33,642 bases of DNA from Nitrospinota bacterium (lineage in GTDB: Bacteria; Nitrospinota_A; UBA7883; JACRGQ01). Made by a program: the position numbers and the translations under genes. Numbering within the stretch: the stretch's first letter is position 1; each line of letters starts with the position of its first letter. Positions 10,549 through 18,880 of the stretch are shown here, piece after piece. Under the pieces are notes generated by a model that made no database searches, was not told the origin of the DNA, and saw only the letters and a program-made list of their open reading frames with translations. Location of the stretch: contig JACRGQ010000026.1 of the NCBI GenBank assembly GCA_016217735.1, forward strand, positions 1 to 33,642. Direction: 5' to 3'.

Positions 10549-11084
10549 CAGAAGTCGAGTCCCTTTTGGGCGGGGATGCCCGCCTGATAGGGGTGCTTGA
10601 CGGATTCAATATCGCTCACCATGTCGGCCAGCGCAATCAGCTCCGGCGTCGCGCCACGCCCCGTGAGGATGAGGTGCATGGCGGGCGGTTTGGCGGCGAT
10701 AAGCCCCTTGATATCGTCAAATGAAACGAGGTTTTTTCCAAGCGCGTAAAGAATCTCGTCCAGCAGCAGGACTTTGCATTCCCCTTTTTCCAGCGCGGTT
10801 TTTGCCAGCGCCAGCCCCTCTTGCGCGGCCAGCCGGTGTTCCTCAGCGGCGTGTTCCTTAAGCCAGGTGAACCCCTTGCCGGTCTGCACGAATTCCAACT
10901 GCGGAGCCAGCCGCTCCGCCATCTTCAGTTCGCCGGTCTCGCGGTTTGCTTTTATGAACTGGATGACCATGCAGCGGTAGCCGTGCCCCAGTGCGCGGAA
11001 CACCACCCCCATCCCCGCGGAAGTTTTCCCCTTGCCGTTTCCGGTGAAGATAACCGTAAGTCCCCGTTCGCCGCTTTCATTCAT
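10548..11084 (-). CDS. cobO: Cob(I)yrinic acid a,c-diamide adenosyltransferase (CobO/CobA)
   Basis: This enzyme transfers the 5'-deoxyadenosyl group of ATP to reduced cobalt(I) corrinoid. The protein (178 residues from this start) has the CobA/CobO P-loop FTGNGKGKTSAGMG, followed by the conserved MVIQFIKA segment, LLLDEI, and the C-terminal AQKGLDF. An upstream in-frame extension of 12 residues is possible, but ATG at 11084 has a GGGAGGGAG Shine-Dalgarno and overlaps the cbiP stop by eight bases, matching the rest of the operon. It is the last gene of the cobalamin operon, abutting the transposase remnant on the opposite strand. Confidence 0.95.
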   Translation of the reverse strand: MNESGERGLTVIFTGNGKGKTSAGMGVVFRALGHGYRCMVIQFIKANRETGELKMAERLAPQLEFVQTGKGFTWLKEHAAEEHRLAAQEGLALAKTALEKGECKVLLLDEILYALGKNLVSFDDIKGLIAAKPPAMHLILTGRGATPELIALADMVSDIESVKHPYQAGIPAQKGLDF

Positions 11085-12597
11085 TGCGCCACTCCCTCCC
11101 GCCGAACCCGGCAATATCAAAGAGAAGTTTCAGGTTGAGATACCGCGAAAAATGCGCGGCCAACCGGTCATACTGCATTTCTTTATGCGCCGCCGCCGAG
11201 GGCATTTCCCCTCCCCCGCCCGCCTTGCCAAACCCTTTTATAAAATTATCGAGGAAGACCGGCTCGTCGAACAGGCCGTGCAGATAGGTTCCCATGATCT
11301 TTCCATCCGCCGACGATGCGCCGTCAGTGTGCGTCGTCCCCTCATCTTCAATGCTAATCAGCGGCTGGAGGCCGCTTCCCAATTCCGTCACCCCCATGTG
11401 TATCTCATACCCGGCAAGCGCGTCGCCGGTGGCAAGCCATTTTGCGCGCACCCGCGCCAGCCGTTTTTCGCGCGCCATCACGGTGCGCACGTCAAGCAGT
11501 CCCAGGCCCGGCGTACTCCCCGCCTCTTCCTCCACGCCATGCGGGTCGTCCACACCCATGCCGAGCATCTGATAGCCGCCGCAGATTCCCACTATGCGCC
11601 CGCCCCGTTCCGCGTAATCAAGAATCACATCGCGCCAACCGGAGCCGGCCAGCCAGCGCAGATCGGCCCGCACGTTTTTGCTGCCGGGAAGAATCAGCAG
11701 ATCGACCCCATCCAGCGGCGCGGGGCGATGCAACCACGCGAGGTTTACCGAAGGGTGACGCAGCAATGGCGCGGCATCGGTGAAATTGGAGACGTGCGGC
11801 AGCCGGACGGATGCGATGTTGATTTTACCCTCCACGGGACGAAGCCGGTGTGCCACCGCCGCGTCCAGCGAAAGGCTGTCCTCCGCGTCGATATCAAGCT
11901 CGCGGTCAAACGGCACCACGCCCAGCACCGGCAGCCCGGTTTTTTTCTCGATGAATTCCCGGCCATCCTCGAAAAGCGCGGCGTCCCCCCGGAAACGGTT
12001 GATGATGATTCCCTTCACCAACGCGCGTTCCCCTTCCTCCAGCAACGCCAGTGTGCCGATAACCTGCGCGAAAACGCCGCCCCGTTCGATGTCCGCCACC
12101 AGTATGACGGCGGCATCGCCCGCCAGCGCGGTGCGGAAGTTGGCGATATCCCATCCGCGCAGATTCACCTCCGCGCACGACCCGGCCCCTTCCATCACCA
12201 CCATTTCGTATGCGGCGCGCAGATGGTCCAGGCTTGCCTTCGTCTCGTCAAAATAGCGCGCGCGGAAATGGCGGAAATCGGCGGACGTTGCGTTGCCCAC
12301 CGCTTTGCCGCGCAGCACCACCTGCGATACATGGTTACCCGATGGCTTCAACAGCAGTGGATTCATATGAACGCTCGGTTCCAGCCGGGCGCACTCCGCC
12401 TGCACCGCCTGCGCGCGGCCTATCTCGCCCCCTTCGGCGGTGACGCACGAGTTGTTGGACATATTCTGCGCCTTGTACGGGGCCACGCGGATGCCGCTGT
12501 TACTGAAGATGCGGCAAAGCGCGGCGGCGACGATGCTCTTGCCCACATCGGAGCCGGTGCCGAACACCGCGATACACCGCGCCGGTTTTTCAGCCAT
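11077..12597 (-). CDS. cbiP: Cobyric acid synthase (CbiP/CobQ)
   Basis: This enzyme amidates the b, d, e and g carboxylates of adenosylcobyrinic acid a,c-diamide, using glutamine and ATP. The protein starts MAEKPARCIAVFGTGSDVGKS, with the nucleotide-binding motif of the dethiobiotin-synthetase-like domain, and then DVGGRW-like family blocks are replaced by the CobQ blocks NNSCVTAEGGEIGRAQ and MEGAGSCAEVNLR. The C-terminal glutaminase domain has the nucleophile in GICGGYQMLG and the late YLHGLFD motif. An open frame extends to 12684, but that N-terminus is unlike the family. ATG 12597 (or 12603) follows GGAAATGG and overlaps the cbiJ stop by eight bases. Confidence 0.95.
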   Translation of the reverse strand: MAEKPARCIAVFGTGSDVGKSIVAAALCRIFSNSGIRVAPYKAQNMSNNSCVTAEGGEIGRAQAVQAECARLEPSVHMNPLLLKPSGNHVSQVVLRGKAVGNATSADFRHFRARYFDETKASLDHLRAAYEMVVMEGAGSCAEVNLRGWDIANFRTALAGDAAVILVADIERGGVFAQVIGTLALLEEGERALVKGIIINRFRGDAALFEDGREFIEKKTGLPVLGVVPFDRELDIDAEDSLSLDAAVAHRLRPVEGKINIASVRLPHVSNFTDAAPLLRHPSVNLAWLHRPAPLDGVDLLILPGSKNVRADLRWLAGSGWRDVILDYAERGGRIVGICGGYQMLGMGVDDPHGVEEEAGSTPGLGLLDVRTVMAREKRLARVRAKWLATGDALAGYEIHMGVTELGSGLQPLISIEDEGTTHTDGASSADGKIMGTYLHGLFDEPVFLDNFIKGFGKAGGGGEMPSAAAHKEMQYDRLAAHFSRYLNLKLLFDIAGFGGREWRNE

Positions 12598-13402
12598 TGC
12601 CATTTCCGATGATGCGCCGGACGGCGTCCACCACTTCGTCCACGGTGCCGCAGGCATTTTCCGCCGACGGCTCAGGGCGGTCAACGATAACTACATGGCA
12701 TCCCTCGCGCCGCGCCGCCTCGATCTTCTCCGGCACACCGCCCGCATCGCCGCTTTCTTTGGTGACCAGCGTCCCGATGCCGTATTGGCGGATGACCGCT
12801 ATGTTTTCCTCAACCGTAAAGGGGCCGCGCCCCGTGATAACCTCTTCATCGGCCAGCCCCGCCGCCGCGCACGCCGCCGCCGATTCGGGATGCGGCAGCA
12901 CCCGCGCAACAAGCCGGATGCCGCTTTTGCTCCGCTCCCGCGCATAGGGGGCGAGGTTGCGCGAGCCGGTGGTGAGCAGCACGGGCTTGCCGAATGAGAA
13001 TGCGGTCACGGCCGCCTCGTCATGGGTTTTTACATAGTGGATACGTTCGTAGTTGTATGCATTCCCGGCGCGGAGGAACGAGATCAGCGGCAAGCCGGTA
13101 TCCTGCGCCACGGCGGCAATCATCCCCTTGGCCTCCCGCGCATAGGGGTGCGTGGCGTCGACGATGACCGTAACCCCCCGCTTCCGCGCAAGCGCTGCCA
13201 TCGCATCTTTCGCCATCCGGCCCATCCGCCGCTCTATCAGCGGATGGTTCCCCACATCCAGCGCGTTGTCGGTGGCGGTGGATACCAGCGTACGCCATCC
13301 GGCGGCGGCCAAGGCCGTCGCCAGCCCGGCCGTTTCACTGGTTCCGCCGAGGAGCAGTATCAAAACCTTTTTCCCTTGTAACCGCGCGGCGTCACCATCC
13401 AC
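12590..13402 (-). CDS. cbiJ: Precorrin-6A / cobalt-precorrin-6A reductase (CbiJ/CobK)
   Basis: This NAD(P)H-dependent enzyme reduces the C18-C19 double bond of (cobalt-)precorrin-6A. The family's N-terminal strand-loop KVLILLLGGTSETAGLA and the motif VIVDATHPYAREAKGM are clear, with ITGRGPFTVEENIAVI and LVTKESGDAGG later. The longest form starts at GTG 13402 (270 residues), overlapping cbiH by 43 bases. A TTG at 13363, overlapping the cbiH stop as TTGA and preceded by AAGGGAAAAAGG, would begin directly at ILLLGGTSE. It fits the four-base overlaps used elsewhere in this operon, so the start is undecided. Confidence 0.93.
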   Translation of the reverse strand: MDGDAARLQGKKVLILLLGGTSETAGLATALAAAGWRTLVSTATDNALDVGNHPLIERRMGRMAKDAMAALARKRGVTVIVDATHPYAREAKGMIAAVAQDTGLPLISFLRAGNAYNYERIHYVKTHDEAAVTAFSFGKPVLLTTGSRNLAPYARERSKSGIRLVARVLPHPESAAACAAAGLADEEVITGRGPFTVEENIAVIRQYGIGTLVTKESGDAGGVPEKIEAARREGCHVVIVDRPEPSAENACGTVDEVVDAVRRIIGNGNG

Positions 13403-14151
13403 GCCCCATCAAAGTAGGTTTCGCTGTTGCCGATAATGATGATGGTCATCATCCCTATCTCCTGTTCAAGAAAATGATCGAGGTTGGAGATGATGATCCT
13501 TTCTTCCCCCTCGTAACCAACACTGGTGCAGATGCCCACGGGGGTGGAGCCGGGGCGGTGCTTGCGGAATATATCGGCCGCCTCGGCCAGTTGTTCCACC
13601 CGTTTTTTGCTTTTTGGATTGTAGAGCGCGGTGACGAAATCGGCCGATGCGGCGGCCTCCAGCCGCTTGCGGATCAGTTCCCACGGCGTCAGCAGATCGC
13701 TGAGGCTGATGTTGGCATAATCGAGCATGAGCGGCGCGCCCAGTTGCGCGGCGGCGGCCATGGCGGCGGAAACGCCGGGGATCACCTCTATCCTCACCTT
13801 GATATTTTCTTCCTTCATCAGTTCCAGGGCCAGCCCCGCCATGCCGTAAATCCCCGCGTCGCCGGATGAAACCAGCGCCACCTTTTTTCCCGCCGCCGCC
13901 TTTTGCAGCGCGGCGCGGCAGCGGTCGGCCTCTTTTGTCATGCCGGAGGAAATGATTTCCTTCCCCGCCGTGAGGTCGCTCACGTTATCGAGGTAGCGGC
14001 TGTAACCAACCACCACGTCACACGAGGCGAGCGCGCGTTCCGCCCGGTGCGTCCGGTCATCGCGCCCGCCGGGGCCTATGCCAATGACGAAGAGCGTTCC
14101 CGCGCTATCGCCACCGTTATTCCCTTGAAGATTCTCTTTCGCAGTATTAAT
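13360..14151 (-). CDS. cbiH: Precorrin-3B / cobalt-factor III C17-methyltransferase (CbiH/CobJ)
   Basis: This SAM-dependent ring-contraction methyltransferase acts at C17. The coding frame contains the SAM-binding loop GIGPGGRDDRT (from 14082), then VVVGYSRYLD, VSSGDAGIYGMAGL, EVIPGVSAAMAAAAQLGAPL and LYNPKSKKR. The first ATG, GTG or TTG in frame is a GTG at 14016, after the SAM loop, so it would remove an essential part. Upstream to the previous in-frame stop there is no ATG, GTG or TTG. A perfect AAGGAGG (14163-14157) lies five bases before ATT at 14151, so I use that start (263 residues); a second ATT is at 14085. The frame is -1 relative to cbiG and overlaps it by 76 bases. A frameshift fusion with CbiG or a sequencing indel are alternatives. 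Confidence 0.85.
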   Translation of the reverse strand: MNTAKENLQGNNGGDSAGTLFVIGIGPGGRDDRTHRAERALASCDVVVGYSRYLDNVSDLTAGKEIISSGMTKEADRCRAALQKAAAGKKVALVSSGDAGIYGMAGLALELMKEENIKVRIEVIPGVSAAMAAAAQLGAPLMLDYANISLSDLLTPWELIRKRLEAAASADFVTALYNPKSKKRVEQLAEAADIFRKHRPGSTPVGICTSVGYEGEERIIISNLDHFLEQEIGMMTIIIIGNSETYFDGAWMVTPRGYKGKRF

Positions 14152-14858
14152 GATGTCCTCCTTCCCGCCAGCAGCGCGGCCGGTTCGGCCACCGCCGGCA
14201 GGTTTACACTTTGTTCCACGAATTCCGATTTTTCAAAATCGAGCGTTGATTCCCGTATTTCATCCGAGGCAATAAAACGCAGCGGCACGCCGAGCGCCCG
14301 CGCCGCCTCCATCAGCCCCGCTTCGTCCGCTTTCACATCCGCCGAGGCGATGCACCGCACCTGCCGCAATGCACAACCCGCATCGGCCAGGGCGGTTTTC
14401 ACCGCATCGATGATCCGCTCGGCTTCCACCCCGCGGCGGCACCCGATGCCGACGATGAGGTTTTTCGCCGCGTCGGTGGAAGTGGAAATCACCGGCTCGG
14501 CGCCGATGGCGTTGGCGACCGCGAATGCCAGTTCGTTAGCGCCCCCCTCGTGCCCGCTTAACAAACTCACCGCCCAACGCCCCCCCACATCCATCTGCAC
14601 CACGGCGGGGTCTTTCATTTTATCCCGCAGATGCGGTGCGATGGCGCGCACCACCGCGCCGGACGGGGCGATGTAAACCAGCCCTTCGTATTCACCAAAG
14701 ATGCGGGCGGTGAGGTCGGCCACGCGCGAGAACCGCTCAGCATTAACCACCCCTTCCACTTTTTCATGGAGAAAATAATCGGCGTCCGCGAACGTTTTGC
14801 GCAGTTCGCCGAAAAGGGCCGCCCCTTCCCGCGACAGGGTGATGAAGGCGATCTTCAC
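14076..14858 (-). CDS. cbiG: Cobalt-precorrin-5A hydrolase (CbiG)
   Basis: CbiG opens the delta-lactone and releases the C20 fragment as acetaldehyde in the anaerobic cobalamin route. The 260-residue protein shows the family segments in order: YIAPSGAVVRAIAPHLRDK, DPAVVQMDVGGRWAVSLLSGHEGGANELA, the C-terminal-domain start LIVGIGCRRGV, and the closing KRIFKGITVAIARE. It starts at GTG 14858, overlapping the cbiF stop by four bases (GTGA). Its last 25 codons overlap the probable start of cbiH. CbiG and CbiH are fused in some bacteria, and this junction looks like a split or slipped version of that. Confidence 0.95.
   Translation of the reverse strand: MKIAFITLSREGAALFGELRKTFADADYFLHEKVEGVVNAERFSRVADLTARIFGEYEGLVYIAPSGAVVRAIAPHLRDKMKDPAVVQMDVGGRWAVSLLSGHEGGANELAFAVANAIGAEPVISTSTDAAKNLIVGIGCRRGVEAERIIDAVKTALADAGCALRQVRCIASADVKADEAGLMEAARALGVPLRFIASDEIRESTLDFEKSEFVEQSVNLPAVAEPAALLAGRRTSLILRKRIFKGITVAIARERSSSLA
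14149..14163 (-). promoter_or_regulatory. Ribosome-binding site and candidate ATT start of cbiH
   Basis: AAGGAGG (14163-14157), five spacer bases, then ATT (14151-14149). It sits inside the cbiG coding region, where the same bases encode an Arg-Arg pair as AGG AGG. ATT is a rare initiator, known from infC in enterobacteria. No standard start codon exists in this frame before the conserved N-terminus. Confidence 0.5.
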
Positions 14859-15610
14859 CGCGAGGCCTTCCTGAACGCGTGCGTGAAAGATGCGTCATAC
14901 AGTTTGCTGGCAGTCTTGGCCCGCTCCATCGCCGGCCCCACGATAATGATCGCCGTGCTGATTATCTTTTCCTCCTTCACCTTTTCCGCGATGTCGGCCA
15001 GTGTGCCGGTGGTTATGCTTTGGTCCGGCCACGACGCGCGGTAGACCACCGCGACGGGACATTGCGCCCCGTAATGCGGCGTGAGCTTTTCCACCACTTC
15101 GTCTATCGCCTGCACCGAAAGGAACACGCAGATGGTGGCGCCGCTCTTTCCCAGTTGACCCAGTTCCTGCGCATCCGGCACCGGCGTGTGGCCGCCGTTG
15201 CGCGCCAAAATTACCGCCTGCGATTTTTCTGGAACCGTCAATTCTATTTTCAGCGCGGCGGCGGCGGCCTGGAACGAGCTGACTCCCGGCACCACTTCGT
15301 ATTCGATGCCGAGCACGTCCAACTCGTTCATCTGCTCCATGATCGCGCCGAACAGCGAGGGATCGCCGGTGTGCAACCGTATCACATCCATGCCGCGCGA
15401 TTGCGCGTCTTTGTAAACAGCAGTGATGTCGCCCAAACTCATCTCGGCGGAGTTGTGCAGTTCGGCGTTTTTGGGAGCCAGCGCCACCACTTGGTCGCTG
15501 ACCAGCGAACCGGCGTAGATGCAGCAGCGGCAGGATTCGAGTAACCGCTTGGCCTTGATCGTAAGCAGCTCCGGATCGCCCGGCCCCGCGCCGACAAACA
15601 GAACTTTCAT
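14855..15610 (-). CDS. cbiF: Precorrin-4 / cobalt-precorrin-4 C11-methyltransferase (CbiF/CobM)
   Basis: This SAM-dependent uroporphyrinogen-methyltransferase-fold enzyme methylates C11. The 251-residue protein begins MKVLFVGAGPGDPELLTIKA with the GxGPGD loop, followed by CIYAGSLV, RLHTGDPSLFGAI, the signature VVPGVSSFQAAAAALKIELTVPE, and PVAVVYRASWPDQ. The ATG overlaps the cbiL stop by four bases (ATGA at 15610-15607). It ends in the GTGA overlap with cbiG. Confidence 0.96.
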   Translation of the reverse strand: MKVLFVGAGPGDPELLTIKAKRLLESCRCCIYAGSLVSDQVVALAPKNAELHNSAEMSLGDITAVYKDAQSRGMDVIRLHTGDPSLFGAIMEQMNELDVLGIEYEVVPGVSSFQAAAAALKIELTVPEKSQAVILARNGGHTPVPDAQELGQLGKSGATICVFLSVQAIDEVVEKLTPHYGAQCPVAVVYRASWPDQSITTGTLADIAEKVKEEKIISTAIIIVGPAMERAKTASKLYDASFTHAFRKASR

Positions 15611-16329
15611 TTCTTCCTCCCGGTATGCACGATGATGGTGGAAAGATACCCGGTCTCCGGCCCCTCGTTGCGCAAACGGCGGAGGTCGGTCTCCAACCGT
15701 TCCCCCTCCTGCCCGGCATAGGCGGCGAACACGCCGTTATCGATAATTCCCTCTTCTTCCAGTATGTCCAAAATCCCCGGCATCCGCTTGCCAATTTTCA
15801 TGAGAACCACCGTCCCCTCCCCTTTCACCGCGCGCCGCACCGCGTCAAGATCGTCGGCGGCGGGGATGATGGTGACCGGCTCCTTCGCCTCGCCCACCGG
15901 CATATTGGTGAGCGCCGCGATGAGGCTGTACGCCGCGATGCCGGGCACGGTGCTGATGACCGCTTCGGGCATCGCTTTTTTCAAGGCGCGGATGAGGTAG
16001 ATGTACGTCGAATAGAGCAGCGCGTCCCCCAGCGTGAGGAAACAGGCGTCCTGGCCGGTGCGCAACACCGCCGCGATGGCCTGCGCCGATTCGTCCCACC
16101 GCAGTTCCAGTTCCGCCTTGTCGATGACCATCGGAAAGAGCAGTTCATGAACGGCGGTATCCGGCCCGATATAGCGGGCGGCGATATCACGCGCGAGGCT
16201 GTCGGTTTTCACCCGCGCCTTCGGGGCGAACACATGCTTTGCCTCGCGCAGCAGCCGCGCCCCTTTCACCGTTATCAGTTCCGGGTCGCCGGGTCCCACG
16301 CCAATGCCATACAACGTGCCGGATTTCAT
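15607..16329 (-). CDS. cbiL: Precorrin-2 / cobalt-factor II C20-methyltransferase (CbiL/CobI)
   Basis: This SAM-dependent enzyme methylates C20, the first peripheral methylation after cobalt insertion. The 240-residue protein starts MKSGTLYGIGVGPGDPELITVKG, with CFLTLGDALLYSTYIYL, STVPGIAAYSLIAALTNMPV and VVLMKIGKR as family landmarks. The ATG overlaps the cbiE stop by four bases (ATGA at 16329-16326). With a CbiX-type chelatase in the operon, the natural substrate is probably cobalt-factor II. Confidence 0.95.
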   Translation of the reverse strand: MKSGTLYGIGVGPGDPELITVKGARLLREAKHVFAPKARVKTDSLARDIAARYIGPDTAVHELLFPMVIDKAELELRWDESAQAIAAVLRTGQDACFLTLGDALLYSTYIYLIRALKKAMPEAVISTVPGIAAYSLIAALTNMPVGEAKEPVTIIPAADDLDAVRRAVKGEGTVVLMKIGKRMPGILDILEEEGIIDNGVFAAYAGQEGERLETDLRRLRNEGPETGYLSTIIVHTGRKK

Positions 16330-16967
16330 TCCAAAAGTTCCTTTCTCACGAGGAGGAAAACCGCCAGTGAGCCAATCGCTCCGCCGTCCAGTTCCTCCGG
16401 GTTCACCGCCGCCACCTTCTCTTCGGGAAGGCCGAGGTTTTCACAAACATACAACACACGCCCGCCGCCAAGCGATGCGGCAAGGCGGCGCATCCATGCC
16501 GCCGATTCCGTCCGCCCGCCCAGCACCGCGATTTTATCTTCATTAAGGTACGGAGAGAAATCCGCCGACGGGTCGGCGGCGTGGGCCGAGACAATCTTCG
16601 CGCCATACCAGTCCAGCCCCACCCGCGCGAAAGCAAGCTGCACCGAGCTGATGCCCGGCACCACGCGGCACGACGCGATGCCGAAATGGCGGATGACCGG
16701 ACGCGCCAAACTGCACATCCCCGGATCGCCGCTCACCAGCACCGCTATGTTCCCTTTGCCGCGCCGCGCCGCTATCTCGCGTATCACCTTTTCGATGTTG
16801 ACCCCTTCAACGATTTTTTCACCGCCGTGACGCGGGAAAAGATCGAGCAACCGTTGCGAGCCGATCATGATGTCGGCCCCGGCCGCGCACTGCCGCGCCT
16901 CTTCGGTAAGGTGGGCCGCCGAGCCGGGGCCACAACCGATTATCGTTATAGGTTTTTTTTCGTCCAT
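16326..16967 (-). CDS. cbiE: Cobalt-precorrin-7 C5-methyltransferase (CbiE)
   Basis: CbiE methylates C5. The 213-residue protein starts MDEKKPITIIGCGPGSAAHLTEEA, with the SAM loop GCGPGS, VLVSGDPGMCSL, the signature CRVVPGISSVQLAFARVGLDWYG and CENLGLPEEKV. It ends at residue 213, so the C-terminal CbiT-like decarboxylating C15-methyltransferase domain present in CobL fusions is absent. No separate cbiT is visible in the window. The gene overlaps the 3' end of cbiD by 22 bases, including an A8 run. Confidence 0.95.
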   Translation of the reverse strand: MDEKKPITIIGCGPGSAAHLTEEARQCAAGADIMIGSQRLLDLFPRHGGEKIVEGVNIEKVIREIAARRGKGNIAVLVSGDPGMCSLARPVIRHFGIASCRVVPGISSVQLAFARVGLDWYGAKIVSAHAADPSADFSPYLNEDKIAVLGGRTESAAWMRRLAASLGGGRVLYVCENLGLPEEKVAAVNPEELDGGAIGSLAVFLLVRKELLE

Positions 16968-18022
16968 CCGCCCAAATCACCGTATGCGCCGGTGACCTCC
17001 CCCTTCATATTCACCAACGCAACGGAAACCGCAAAGCGTCCCTTCGTCCGTTCCGCGACAGCCGCCGCGACTTTTTCCGCAAGTGCGCTTGCAAGCTTCG
17101 TCCGCGCCGCGCCGGTATAATTTTCAATTATTTCTTCAACGGTATTTGCGTTTTCCAGATCGGCCCCCATTACCTCCCGCGCGGTTTGGCGCACATAGGG
17201 AATGGCGCTGGCGGAACGGGAGGAATGGGTATCCCACTCGCCTGCTGGAAGTTTGGCAAGCTTGCCGGGATGGCCCACTACCAGCAACGCGTCGATATCG
17301 TGCCGTTCGAGGCAATCGAGCATGAAGCCCCACTCGTTGCTTACCTCGATGACGGCGTCCTTCATAATGCCGAGCGATTTCATCGCCACGTTGGTGCCGA
17401 TATTCCCGGCGGTGAACACCATGCGCCGAAGGCCGCCGCCGAGCGCCACATCAAGCGTGCATTTGAGCGATTCGCGCAGCGCGGGGTGGCTATAGGGGCG
17501 GACGATGCCGGTGGTGCCGAGCACGCTCAGGCCGCCGACGATGCCGAGGCGCGGATTGAACGTCCGCGCCGCCAGCAGATCGCCGCCCGGGATGGAAAGT
17601 TCCACATGCACCGGGCGGCCCGTAACCTCGCGCACGGCGGCGCGTATCATCGTGCGTGGGCCGGGATTGATGGCCGGTTCACCGGGGGGAATGCTCAATC
17701 CTTTTTTTGTCACCGTCCCCACCCCCTCGCCCGCCGCAAAGATGATGTCGCCATCCGTCATCCACGAGACGGCAGCGGTGACCGTTGCGCCGTTGGTGAT
17801 ATCCGGGTCGTCGCCGGAGTCTTTCACCACCGAGGCGAAAGCGGTATCGGCGCGTACCCCCGCGCCATTGACGGCAAATGCGGCCCTGCCGCCGTTGCGC
17901 AACGGTATGTCCACGGTTTCAGGCAAAGGTTCATCGCACAGCAAGATCGTAGCGGCCTTTGCCGCCGCCGCCGCGCACGCGCCGGTGGTAAACCCTTCGC
18001 GCAGATTGTCAGTTTTGTTCAT
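16946..18022 (-). CDS. cbiD: Cobalt-precorrin-5B C1-methyltransferase (CbiD)
   Basis: CbiD methylates C1 and is a marker of the anaerobic, early-cobalt pathway. The 358-residue protein has the typical start LREGFTTGACAAAAAKAA, followed by VVKDSGDDPDITNG, ARTFNPRLGIVGGLSVLGTTGIV, VFTAGNIGTNVA and VVGHPGKLAKLPAGEWDTHS. Length and motif order match the family. It overlaps cbiO upstream by 14 bases and cbiE downstream by 22. CbiD together with CbiG establishes the cobalt-early route for this operon. Confidence 0.97.
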   Translation of the reverse strand: MNKTDNLREGFTTGACAAAAAKAATILLCDEPLPETVDIPLRNGGRAAFAVNGAGVRADTAFASVVKDSGDDPDITNGATVTAAVSWMTDGDIIFAAGEGVGTVTKKGLSIPPGEPAINPGPRTMIRAAVREVTGRPVHVELSIPGGDLLAARTFNPRLGIVGGLSVLGTTGIVRPYSHPALRESLKCTLDVALGGGLRRMVFTAGNIGTNVAMKSLGIMKDAVIEVSNEWGFMLDCLERHDIDALLVVGHPGKLAKLPAGEWDTHSSRSASAIPYVRQTAREVMGADLENANTVEEIIENYTGAARTKLASALAEKVAAAVAERTKGRFAVSVALVNMKGEVTGAYGDLGGWTKKNL

Positions 18023-18878
18023 CGCCGCCGGGCCTCGAAAAAACTTCGTCCGGTATCAATTCCAAAAACCGCTTGCGCGCCTCGCCGATGGTGAGCGGCA
18101 GGCCGTTAATCGGCAAGCCGTCGCCCGTCTTCATCTCGTGCAGCAAGGATGATATGTACGGCAGGCGCAGCCCCGCGCCGTGCATCACGGCGTGATCGGA
18201 AAGTATTTCCCGCGCGCTTCCCCGCTGGAGCACCCGGCCATTTTTGAAAATGTATATCTCATCGGCAAACAGCGGCAGGAGATCGACGGAGTGCGTCGCC
18301 ATCACCACCGTCACGCCGTGCAGCCGGTTGAGGTTGCCGATCAGCCGCATCATATCCGCTTCGCCGGCCGGATCGAGACTCGCCGTCGGCTCATCCAACA
18401 AAAGCAGGCGGGGCCGCATGGCCAGCACGCCGGCCAGCGCGACCTTCTTTTTTTCGCCGAAACTCAGGTGATGCACCGAGCGGCCCGCCGCATGGAGCAT
18501 CCCCACCGCATCAAGCGATTCATTCACCCGTTCGCCCACGGTCTTTTCATCCAGCCCCATGTTGCGCGGGCCGAAGGCCACATCATCCGCCGCCGTTGGG
18601 GCAAAAAGCTGGTCGTCCGGATTTTGAAAAACAACGCCGATGGCGCCATACAGTCTTTTTGGGGAAAGGGTGGAAAGCGGTTCGCCATCCAGCGTGATGC
18701 CGCCGCTGACGGGCGTAAGCAACCCGGCGATCAGTTTTATCAGCGTTGTTTTGCCTGAACCGTTGCTGGCGAGCAGCGCGGTGAACGAACCGGCGCGCAC
18801 CTCCATATCAACGCCATCCAGCGCGAGGCTTCCTTCCGGATAGCGGAACGATACATCGCGCAGATCAACCAATCCCAT
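18009..18878 (-). CDS. cbiO: Cobalt ECF-type ABC transporter ATP-binding protein (CbiO)
   Basis: This is the ATPase of the CbiMQO cobalt importer, on the cytoplasmic face of the inner membrane. Starting at ATG 18878 (two bases after the cbiQ stop) the product is 289 residues and begins MGLVDLRDVSFRYPEGS. It has a Walker A variant ASNGSGKTTLIKL (usually GPNGSGKT), a Q-loop in VFQNPDDQLFAPT, the signature LSFGEKKKVALAGVLAM, Walker B LLLLDEPTASLD and the switch His in MATHSVDLL. An in-frame extension to 18935 overlaps cbiQ and lacks homology. The C-terminal 60 residues are a family-typical tail. Confidence 0.96.
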   Translation of the reverse strand: MGLVDLRDVSFRYPEGSLALDGVDMEVRAGSFTALLASNGSGKTTLIKLIAGLLTPVSGGITLDGEPLSTLSPKRLYGAIGVVFQNPDDQLFAPTAADDVAFGPRNMGLDEKTVGERVNESLDAVGMLHAAGRSVHHLSFGEKKKVALAGVLAMRPRLLLLDEPTASLDPAGEADMMRLIGNLNRLHGVTVVMATHSVDLLPLFADEIYIFKNGRVLQRGSAREILSDHAVMHGAGLRLPYISSLLHEMKTGDGLPINGLPLTIGEARKRFLELIPDEVFSRPGGDEQN

Positions 18879-18880
18879 CG

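Noticed and set aside
10549-10600. Continuation of the transposase reading frame (RSRVPFGRG)
   Set aside because: This stretch is the reverse strand of the genuine C-terminus of cobO (AQKGLDF), so the similarity to transposase text is probably chance.
16946-16967. A8 run in the cbiD-cbiE overlap as a frameshift site
   Set aside because: Both genes have normal ends and cbiE has its own ATG. The A-run encodes Lys codons in both frames and a fusion is not expected.
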